A DNA stretch of 15,201 nucleotides from Pseudomonadota bacterium (GTDB lineage: Bacteria; Pseudomonadota; Gammaproteobacteria; Burkholderiales; Burkholderiaceae_C), in assembly GCA_023460715.1 (NCBI GenBank), contig JAEWPH010000167.1, positions 1 through 15,201 of the forward strand. Direction: 5' to 3'. The position numbers were made by a program, and so were the translations under genes. The notes below the pieces were generated by a model that was not told the origin of the DNA, did no database searches, and saw only the letters and a list, made by a program, of their open reading frames with translations. Below, piece after piece: positions 1 to 5,440 of the stretch; position 1 is the stretch's first letter; every line of letters starts with the position of its first letter.

Positions 1-19
1 GGCATGGACGGGACGAACG

Positions 20-40
20 CCCCTCGCCTCTGGCGAGGGG
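20..40 (+). other. Perfect GC-rich hairpin upstream of ybeY
   Basis: CCCCTCGCC (20-28) and GGCGAGGGG (32-40) form a perfect 9-bp stem with a TCT loop. A second small hairpin, CTGGC-AAA-GCCAG, lies at 56-68. No T-run follows either, so this is not a classical intrinsic terminator. It may be a pause or attenuation structure, or the 3' boundary of a gene off the left edge. phoH usually precedes ybeY in this bacterial group, but I cannot identify coding sequence in bases 1-120. Confidence 0.35.
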
Positions 41-120
41 CCGGACGCCAGCGGCCTGGCAAAGCCAGTTCCACGGCGTCTGCTGGTCTGGGCCGCGCCT
101 GCATCAGCACCGTCGCAAAC

Positions 121-170
121 TACTAAAACAATAGCTTCCAGCGCTTGCTGGATAAGCGCTGGAGGCCAAA
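121..170 (+). repeat. Palindromic intergenic repeat, copy A, carrying the ybeY ribosome binding site
   Basis: Bases 134-146 pair with 154-166 to give a 13-bp stem with one G-U wobble and a 7-nt loop. Its core is a perfect CCAGCGCTT/AAGCGCTGG. The element shares ATAGCT, a 4-nt gap and GCGCTTGCTGG with the minus-strand copy at 1001-1053. The Shine-Dalgarno GGAGG (161-165) lies wholly in the 3' arm of the stem, and the repeat runs directly into the ybeY ATG at 171. A weaker, mutually exclusive hairpin, CCAGC-GCTT-GCTGG (138-151), would leave the GGAGG free. Confidence 0.75.
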
Positions 171-629
171 ATGGCTCTGAATCGCCTTTCGCTCTCGTTG
201 CAATTCGCCCGCTTCGACGGCGTGGCCGAGCACCGCTCCGCCCTGCCCCGCCACGCCGCGGCGCGCTACATCCGCCACGCGCTGGCGACGGACGCGGAGA
301 TCACCGTGCGCATCGTGGACGCCGAAGAGGGACAGGCGCTGAACCGCGAGTACCGCAAGAAGGACTACGCCACCAACGTGCTGACCTTCGACTACAGCCA
401 GGAGCCGGTGGTGACGGCCGACCTGGTGCTCTGCGCCCCCGTGGTCGCACGCGAGGCGAAGGAGCAGAACAAGTCCCTGCAGGAGCACTATGCCCACCTG
501 CTGGTGCACGGCACGCTGCACGCCCAGGGCTGGGACCACGAGACCAGCGAAGCCGACGCCGACGAGATGGAAGCCTACGAGACGGCGATCATGCAAGAGC
601 TGGGCTTCGCCGACCCGTACGCCACCTAG
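171..629 (+). CDS. ybeY: YbeY, endoribonuclease for rRNA maturation and ribosome quality control
   Basis: The 152-residue protein has the UPF0054/YbeY zinc signature: H113, H117 and H123 in the order [11 protein letters not shown], close to the C-terminus. The conserved NVLTFDY stretch lies near residues 69-75. In the known family this cytoplasmic single-strand-specific RNase acts in 16S rRNA 3'-end maturation and 70S quality control, and length and layout fit it. The start at 171 is chosen because GGAGG at 161-165 lies 5 nt upstream; this Shine-Dalgarno is part of a palindromic repeat and would be paired in its hairpin. The gene usually sits between phoH and corC/lnt. Here the downstream neighbour is instead a decayed Bug-type gene on the other strand, which points to local rearrangement. 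Confidence 0.95.
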   Translation: MALNRLSLSLQFARFDGVAEHRSALPRHAAARYIRHALATDAEITVRIVDAEEGQALNREYRKKDYATNVLTFDYSQEPVVTADLVLCAPVVAREAKEQNKSLQEHYAHLLVHGTLHAQGWDHETSEADADEMEAYETAIMQELGFADPYAT

Positions 630-638
630 GCGCGGCGC

Positions 639-960
639 TCACTCGGCCCGCAGGCCGATGCGCGCCATCAGGCACGCTCCTCCATGCCGGGGTGCCGTCT
701 GCTGCCCCTGCCGGCCGACGGGTCATCGAAGCGCCCGGGCTGCGCGCGTGCCGCGGCGGTGAAATCCTGCACCGTGCGAAAGCCATGGCGCGGATGGCTG
801 ACCCGCACGCAGTCCACCTGCCCGAGGGAGGCCACCGGCACCACGTCGCGCCGCACGTCGCAGGGCAACTGCTTTTGCAGCTTGGGCATGAAGGGTGATG
901 GCGCCGTCGCCCCAACCAGCAGGCGACGCCGAGCTGCCGAGCAGGCCCGCATCGCCCCCC
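639..960 (-). pseudogene. Remnant of a Bug/TctC-family tripartite tricarboxylate-type binding protein
   Basis: No intact gene spans this stretch, but one minus-strand frame (stop at 668) reads like the middle of a Bug/TctC protein: LLVGATAP, then LPCDVRRDVVPVASLG, then FRTVQDFTAAARAQPGRF, then SAGRGSRRH. The same blocks occur in the same order in the intact paralogue at 2723-3763 (LPYDSDR, SPLAVLA, ARSIQEVIQLARSQPG, SSGNGSAQH). Codons in this frame end mostly in G or C, as in real genes here. After the frame stops, a second frame ending at 639 reads ACLMARIGLRAE and then stops, which resembles a Bug C-terminus. The ligand-binding second half and the signal peptide are missing, so the relic seems to have suffered a large internal deletion, a frameshift and N-terminal loss. 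The right boundary is approximate. Confidence 0.7.
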
Positions 961-1000
961 CGCCGCAGAAGAGCCTGCCCAGGCCCCATCCACGGGTCAA

Positions 1001-1053
1001 ATCAAGCCATTGCGCCCGCCCAGCAAGCGCAATCAGCTATCATTTTTGATAGT
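1001..1053 (-). repeat. Palindromic intergenic repeat, copy B, overlapping the dtd 3' end
   Basis: On the minus strand this matches copy A at 121-170 in ATAGCT, a 4-nt gap and GCGCTTGCTGG, with an A-rich 5' flank. Its stem is ATTGCGC/GCGCAAT (1027-1033 with 1009-1015; 11-nt loop). The outer stem bases differ from copy A but stay complementary. A second small hairpin, CTATCA-TTTT-TGATAG (1037-1052), overlaps the dtd stop codon at 1040-1042. The element may serve as the dtd 3' structure, but the T-run expected of an intrinsic terminator is absent on the minus strand. Confidence 0.7.
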
Positions 1054-1507
1054 TCTCTCCACCCACAGGCGCGATGTTCAGCGGAATGGTCACCGGCCCG
1101 TCGTTGACCAGATGCACCTGCATGTCCGCGGCAAAGCGGCCGGTCGCCACCACCGGGTGCGCAGCGCGGGCCTGGGCCACGACGTAGTCGTACAGCCTTC
1201 GGCCCTCGTCGGGCGCTGCGGCGCTGGTGAAACTGGGACGGTTGCCGCCGCGCGTGTCGGCGGCCAGGGTGAACTGGCTTACCAGCAGCAGGCCACCGCC
1301 CACGTCCTGCACGCTCTGGTTCATCTTGCCGGCGCTGTCCGCAAAGATGCGCAGCTTGAGCAGCTTGGCCAACAGCCGGTCGGCCTCGGCCTCGGTATCG
1401 CCGCGTTCGGCGCACACCAGCACCAGCAGCCCCGGGCCGATGCGCCCGACGACCTCGCCATCGACCTCGACACGTGCTTCGCGCACGCGCTGCAGCACGC
1501 TCATCAT
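1040..1507 (-). CDS. dtd: D-aminoacyl-tRNA deacylase
   Basis: The 155-residue protein hydrolyses D-aminoacyl-tRNA (and, in this family, mischarged Gly-tRNA-Ala), which keeps D-amino acids out of translation in the cytoplasm. Both family signatures are present: SQFTLAAD at residues 77-84 and NDGPVT at 135-140, whose Gly-Pro pair enters the partner active site of the homodimer. The N-terminus [12 protein letters not shown] is typical. The first ATG (1507) is favoured because GGAGG at 1518-1522 lies 10 nt upstream; a second ATG follows at once. The start overlaps the stop of the cation transporter gene in ATGA, so the two are probably translationally coupled. The last residues (NYQK) and the stop codon lie inside a palindromic repeat, so this C-terminus may have been remodelled by it. 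Confidence 0.95.
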   Translation of the reverse strand: MMSVLQRVREARVEVDGEVVGRIGPGLLVLVCAERGDTEAEADRLLAKLLKLRIFADSAGKMNQSVQDVGGGLLLVSQFTLAADTRGGNRPSFTSAAAPDEGRRLYDYVVAQARAAHPVVATGRFAADMQVHLVNDGPVTIPLNIAPVGGENYQK

Positions 1508-2439
1508 GGGGTGGAATCCTCCGGTGTATCCAGATAGGCCTCGACCTGCGTGGGGAGCAGCTCGATCGTGGTGCGCAGGCCGGGCACGGCCTGCATGAGA
1601 GCGGCCTCGACCTCGCCGCGCAGCTGGGCGGCCCGGCCCAGCGTCCAGTGCGCCGGCACATGCATGTGCAGCGCGGCATAGCGGCGCTGGCCCGCCCGGC
1701 GCGTGGCCAGGTGGTCGAACCGCAGCGGTACGCCGCCGCCGGCACCGTCCTGCCCTGGACGCTGCTGCCGAGCGAATCCGGCCAGCACGGCGTGCACCGC
1801 TTCCAGTTCCTGCGGCTCCATGGCCTCATCCATCAGGCCCTGCGCCGCGCGCCACACCATGCGGGCGCCCTCGCGCAGGATGTTCAGCGCCACGCCCATC
1901 GCCACCACCGCATCCAGCCAAAGCCAACCGGTCGCCGCGACCGCTGCGATGCCGGCCACGACCCCTGCGGAGGTCCACACATCGGTGAGCAGATGGCGCG
2001 CGTCGGCCTCCAGGGCGATGGAGCGGTGCGTGCGCGCGGAGCGCAGCATGAGCCACGCGAGCGCGCCGTTGAGGACCGAACTCGCCACCGACAGCGCCAG
2101 CCCCCAACCCACCTGTTCTAGAGGCTGCGGCTGCGCCAGGCGCAGCGCGGCGGCCCAGAAGATGGCGATCGCCGCGCCCACCACCAGGATGCCCTCGAAG
2201 CCGGAAGAGAAGTACTCGGCCTTGTGATGGCCGAACGGATGGTCTTCATCCGCCGGCCGCTGGGCGATGGTCACCATGACGAGGGCGAATACCGCCCCCG
2301 CCAGGTTGACGAAGGACTCCAGCGCATCGGACAGCAGGCCGACCGATCCGGTGAGCAGCCAGGCGGCGCCCTTGAGCGCGATGGTGACGACGGCCACGCC
2401 GACCGACATCCACAGAAGCGTACGGGGCGCCAGGGTCAT
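1504..2439 (-). CDS. Cation diffusion facilitator (CDF) family metal transporter
   Basis: The 311-residue protein has about six hydrophobic segments in the first 200 residues and then a soluble C-terminal domain, the CDF layout for H+-coupled efflux of Zn2+, Fe2+ or similar ions across the inner membrane. The family stretch [18 protein letters not shown] is at residues 66-83, and the TM5 metal motif HxxxD is H149-D153. TM2 reads SDALESFVN, so the usual second acidic pair appears as E41xxxN45. The C-terminal domain lacks the EAH and HVEP histidines of YiiP-like zinc exporters, so metal specificity cannot be assigned. The start at 2439 is chosen for the membrane-domain N-terminus and a GGGAG at 2450-2454. 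The frame is open much further upstream, but that extension is low-complexity and runs into the next gene. The gene forms an operon with dtd. Confidence 0.88.
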   Translation of the reverse strand: MTLAPRTLLWMSVGVAVVTIALKGAAWLLTGSVGLLSDALESFVNLAGAVFALVMVTIAQRPADEDHPFGHHKAEYFSSGFEGILVVGAAIAIFWAAALRLAQPQPLEQVGWGLALSVASSVLNGALAWLMLRSARTHRSIALEADARHLLTDVWTSAGVVAGIAAVAATGWLWLDAVVAMGVALNILREGARMVWRAAQGLMDEAMEPQELEAVHAVLAGFARQQRPGQDGAGGGVPLRFDHLATRRAGQRRYAALHMHVPAHWTLGRAAQLRGEVEAALMQAVPGLRTTIELLPTQVEAYLDTPEDSTP

Positions 2440-2722
2440 GCCTCGGGCGCTCCCGGCGGGGCGAAGCAGAGGCAAAAACAGCCGCGAGCGCAGCGGCGGT
2501 GTGCGGAGCCGATCCACAGGACCGGGTTCAGGCGTTGGCAGGGCATGGTGAGGACGGTTTGCGGCGGATTGTGCCGCAGCCAGGCCGCACTTGCGGTGGT
2601 TGCTCGGCCGCGTGCGGTGGCGCGCAGGCCCTGACCGGTCAGTCCCACGCGCCAGCGACCGCTGGAGCCAGGCCGCCTCGGCATCCCAGCCTTTCGGCTC
2701 TGCGCTCCTGTAGCGCTCCCGC
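2440..2722. other. 283-bp gap between the CDF and Bug genes, with a 12-bp palindrome
   Basis: I find no convincing gene here; open frames on both strands are long only because of the high GC content. The region should carry the promoter of the CDF-dtd operon. CTGACCGGTCAG at 2631-2642 is a perfect 12-bp palindrome about 190 bp before the CDF start and could be an operator. TGCGGC/GCCGCA (2560-2578, 7-nt loop) is a small hairpin. No good -35/-10 pair stands out, and no T-run terminator is visible after the upstream gene. Confidence 0.4.
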
Positions 2723-3763
2723 TCAGGCCGAAGGTGCGATCCGCCGCTCGCGCACGACCTTGGCCCAGAAGGCGCGTTGCGCCTGGATGAACCGGGCGGC
2801 CGCTTCGGGCGAGGTATCCGCCAGCGGCTGGCCGCCGAGGGCGCTGATGCGTGCCAACACGTCCGGGTGCGCCATGGCGGCACGAACGGCAGCCACCAGG
2901 CGGGCGCGCGGCTCGGCAGGCAGGCCCTGCGGCGCCAGCACCGGGTTCCATTCCAGCACGTCGAAGGGTCCCACCCCCACTTCCGACAGCGTGGGCACCT
3001 GCGGCAGGGGGCGGGCGCGCACCGGCGCCGTGACGGCCAAGGCCCGCAGCCGGCCCGACTGGATGTGGTGCAGCGACGAGCAGAGGTTGGCAAAGAACAA
3101 CGGCACCCGGCCGGCCATCACCTCTGCCAGCGCGGGCCCACCGCCCGCCTGGGGCCGATGCATGAGCTGGATGCCGGCGCGCTGCTCGAACAGGGCGCCG
3201 GCCAGATGCTGGGCAGAGCCGTTGCCCGACGAGGCGAAGGCCACGCTGCCGGGTTGACTGCGCGCCAGCTGGATCACTTCCTGGATCGAGCGTGCCGGAT
3301 AGCTGGGCGGGCAGACCAGCACATTGGGAAAGGTGGCCAGCACCGCGAGCGGAGAGAAAGCCCGGTCGCTGTCGTAGGGCAAGCGCGGGTAGATCGACGG
3401 ATTGACGGCGAACGACGACGCATCCACCAGCAGCGTGGCGCCATCCGGCGCAGCGCGCGCCACGCGTGCCGCGGCGAGCCTGCCGCTCTCTCCCGGCTGG
3501 TTCTCCACGCGCACAGGCCGGCCCAGCGCATCGGCCAGCCGCGGGGCCAGCAGGCGGGCCATCAGGTCAGCGCCTCCGCCTTCGGGGTAGGAGACGACCA
3601 GCGTCAGGACGCCGGCGCCGGGCGCCTGCTGTGCGCGCGCCGTCAGCCAGGACCCGGCCACGCCGGCCGCGGCGCCCAGCAGCAGGCGGCGCCGCGCGGG
3701 CCGGGCCGCTGGCGGGCAAGGGAGAGCCAAGGGGGAAAGGAACAGCGCAGGTGGGGTGTGCAT
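2723..3763 (-). CDS. Bug/TctC-family tripartite tricarboxylate transporter substrate-binding protein
   Basis: The 346-residue protein belongs to the Bug family of periplasmic binding proteins, which bind small carboxylates or related solutes and are greatly expanded in Burkholderiales. An N-terminal RRRLLLG (residues 24-30) followed by a hydrophobic stretch and TARA-QQ (cleavage near 44) indicates a signal peptide, possibly Tat-dependent. Family blocks follow in order: YPEGGGAD, GRPVRVENQPG, RAAPDGATLLV, NPSIYPRLPYD, SSGNGSAQHLAG and VPTLSEVGV. The start at 3763 is supported by AGGAGG at 3769-3774. No tctA or tctB membrane genes are nearby, so it is an orphan receptor of unknown ligand, as is common in this group. 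A decayed relative lies at 639-960. Confidence 0.9.
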   Translation of the reverse strand: MHTPPALFLSPLALPCPPAARPARRRLLLGAAAGVAGSWLTARAQQAPGAGVLTLVVSYPEGGGADLMARLLAPRLADALGRPVRVENQPGESGRLAAARVARAAPDGATLLVDASSFAVNPSIYPRLPYDSDRAFSPLAVLATFPNVLVCPPSYPARSIQEVIQLARSQPGSVAFASSGNGSAQHLAGALFEQRAGIQLMHRPQAGGGPALAEVMAGRVPLFFANLCSSLHHIQSGRLRALAVTAPVRARPLPQVPTLSEVGVGPFDVLEWNPVLAPQGLPAEPRARLVAAVRAAMAHPDVLARISALGGQPLADTSPEAAARFIQAQRAFWAKVVRERRIAPSA

Positions 3764-3902
3764 GGTGCCTCCTGGCGATGGCGTAGCGCGCGTCCAATCT
3801 AACGCAACGCGGCCCCACAGGGAAGCCCCGAGAGGGCCCTCGGTCATCGTCGCCCATGACGACCTCTCTGCACGCGCTGGTGCCGCGGCGGGCTTTCCGC
3901 AG
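3764..3902. other. Intergenic region between dbpA and the Bug gene
   Basis: These 139 bp hold no gene I can support. CCGAG-AGGGCC-CTCGG (3828-3843) is a small hairpin about 60 bp after the dbpA stop, in the dbpA direction, without a T-run. TTAGAT on the minus strand (3797-3802) could be a -10 element for the Bug gene, 33 nt before its start, but I see no matching -35. Confidence 0.3.
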
Positions 3903-5315
3903 TCAGGGCCGCGGGTCGTCGACCAGCCGCGCCCGCACCGCCTTGCCCTTGACCCGGCCGGACGACAGGCGCTGGGCCACCTCCCGGGCGATGGTCCGGT
4001 CCACCGCCACATAGGTGGAGAACTCGTTCACATTGATCTTGCCGACCTGCTCGCGCGCAAAACCCATCTCTCCGGTCAGCGCCCCCAGCACATCGCCGGC
4101 GCGGATCTTCTCCTTGCGTCCGCCCACGATCTGCACCGTGGCCATGGGAGGCAGCAGCGGACCGCCTGGCGCGGGCGTCAGTTCGGCCAGCGGATGCCAG
4201 CGCGATTCGCGCCCCTGCAACTGCTCGATCTTGCCCACGCTGCCCATCTCCGGCAGGCTGGCCAGGCTGAGGGCCAGGCCCTCGGCATCCGCCCGGCCGG
4301 TACGGCCAACGCGGTGGATGTGCACCTCGGGGTCGGGCGTCACGTCGACGTTGATCACCGCCTGCAGCTGCGCGATATCGAGTCCGCGCGCTGCCACGTC
4401 GGTGGCCACCAGCACCGAACAGCTCCGGTTGGCGAACTGCACCAGCACCTGATCGCGCTCGCGTTGGTCCAGCTCGCCGTACAGCGCCAGCGCGCTGAAG
4501 CCCTGCGCCTGCAGCACGGCTACCAGGTCGCGGCACTGCTGCTTGGTATTGCAGAACGCAATGGCCGACTCGGGCCGGAAGTGGTTGAGCAGCAGCGACA
4601 CGGCATGCAGGCGCTCGCCCTCGGCCACCTCATACCAGCGCTGTTCGATCTTGCCGGCGCTGTGCTGGGCCTGCACGGTGACCTGCTGCGGCTGTCGCAT
4701 GAACTGCTGCGCCAGACGGGCGATGCCCTCCGGGTAGGTGGCCGAAAACAGCAGCGTCTGCCGCTCGGGCGGACACTGACGGGCCACCTTGGCGATGTCA
4801 TCGAAGAAGCCCATGTCCAGCATGCGGTCGGCTTCGTCCAGCACCAGCGTGTTGAGCGCGTCCAGCGCCAGCGTGCCGCGTTCCAGGTGATCCATCACCC
4901 GGCCCGGCGTGCCCACGACGATGTGCGCACCGTGCTCCAAGCTGGCGATCTGCCCGCGCAAAGGGACGCCGCCGCACAGCGTGACGACCTTGGTGTTCTC
5001 ATGGGCCCGGGCCAGGCGCCGGATCTCCGTGGCCACCTGGTCGGCCAGCTCGCGCGTGGGGCACAGCACCAGGGACTGCACCGCGAAGCGGCGCGGGTTC
5101 ATGCGTGACAGCAGCGCCAGGCCGAATGCGGCCGTCTTGCCGCTGCCGGTGCTGGCCTGGGCGATCAGGTCCTTGCCGAGCAGGGCCGGCGGGAGGCTGG
5201 CCGCCTGGATGGGCGTCATGCGCGTGTAGCCGAGCTGCTCGAGGTTGGCCAGAACGGCCGGGTGCAGCGCCAGCGCGCCGAAGCCGTTGTCGGCATCTTG
5301 GGAAAGGGAAGTCAT
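3903..5315 (-). CDS. dbpA: ATP-dependent RNA helicase DbpA (DEAD-box, 23S rRNA assembly)
   Basis: The 470-residue protein carries the full DEAD-box set: the Q motif around GYTRMTPIQ (29-37), Walker A ASTGSGKT (54-61), PTREL (86-90), TPGR (136-139), DEAD (160-163), SAT (191-193), ATDVAARGLD (304-313) and HRVGRTGR (334-341). After a linker, residues about 393-467 form the DbpA RNA-binding domain (VQIVGGRKEKIRAGDVLGAL...), which in the family recognises hairpin 92 of 23S rRNA during 50S assembly. This domain separates DbpA from RhlE or SrmB. The start at 5315 has no clear Shine-Dalgarno; a -10-like GATAAT lies only 7 nt upstream, compatible with a leaderless mRNA. The gene is divergent from the PAS-GGDEF-EAL gene and followed on the same strand by the Bug gene. 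Confidence 0.95.
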   Translation of the reverse strand: MTSLSQDADNGFGALALHPAVLANLEQLGYTRMTPIQAASLPPALLGKDLIAQASTGSGKTAAFGLALLSRMNPRRFAVQSLVLCPTRELADQVATEIRRLARAHENTKVVTLCGGVPLRGQIASLEHGAHIVVGTPGRVMDHLERGTLALDALNTLVLDEADRMLDMGFFDDIAKVARQCPPERQTLLFSATYPEGIARLAQQFMRQPQQVTVQAQHSAGKIEQRWYEVAEGERLHAVSLLLNHFRPESAIAFCNTKQQCRDLVAVLQAQGFSALALYGELDQRERDQVLVQFANRSCSVLVATDVAARGLDIAQLQAVINVDVTPDPEVHIHRVGRTGRADAEGLALSLASLPEMGSVGKIEQLQGRESRWHPLAELTPAPGGPLLPPMATVQIVGGRKEKIRAGDVLGALTGEMGFAREQVGKINVNEFSTYVAVDRTIAREVAQRLSSGRVKGKAVRARLVDDPRP

Positions 5316-5322
5316 ACCCGTG

Positions 5323-5328
5323 ATTATC
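5323..5328 (-). promoter_or_regulatory. Candidate -10 element of dbpA, adjacent to its start codon
   Basis: GATAAT on the minus strand matches TATAAT at five of six bases and ends 7 nt before the dbpA ATG, which would place transcription initiation at or next to the start codon. No convincing -35 is seen 16-18 bp upstream in this GC-rich DNA. Confidence 0.35.
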
Positions 5329-5387
5329 CAGGGCCGCTCCGCCGCCCCCTGGGGCGCGCCGCGCCGCGCAGCACCGGGAGTCTCCCC

Positions 5388-5416
5388 TCGTCACCGGCCC
5401 GCCGATCGGCTATAAA
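5388..5416 (+). promoter_or_regulatory. Candidate sigma-70 promoter of the PAS-GGDEF-EAL gene
   Basis: TCGTCA (5388-5393, four of six matches to TTGACA) and TATAAA (5411-5416, five of six to TATAAT) are 17 bp apart. TATAAAA is a conspicuous AT-rich island in this divergent intergenic region. Transcription would begin near 5424 and leave a leader of about 17 nt. No strong Shine-Dalgarno is visible before the ATG at 5441. Confidence 0.5.
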
Positions 5417-5440
5417 ACCCAGTGACCCCGCGCCGCGCCC

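Noticed and set aside
684..1049. Plus-strand frames between ybeY and dtd
   Set aside because: The minus strand of the same bases matches Bug/TctC blocks, so these are shadows of a pseudogene.
1037..1052. CTATCA-TTTT-TGATAG as an intrinsic terminator of dtd
   Set aside because: The hairpin overlaps the dtd stop codon, is AT-rich and only 6 bp long, and has no T-run on the minus strand. It is better read as part of the intergenic repeat.
2440..3093. Long N-terminal extension of the CDF transporter in the same open frame
   Set aside because: The extension is Arg/Pro/Ala-rich shadow sequence, overlaps the Bug gene in another frame, and precedes the normal CDF N-terminus at 2439.
3756..5108. 450-codon plus-strand open frame
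   Set aside because: Shadow of dbpA, which has full DEAD-box motifs on the other strand.
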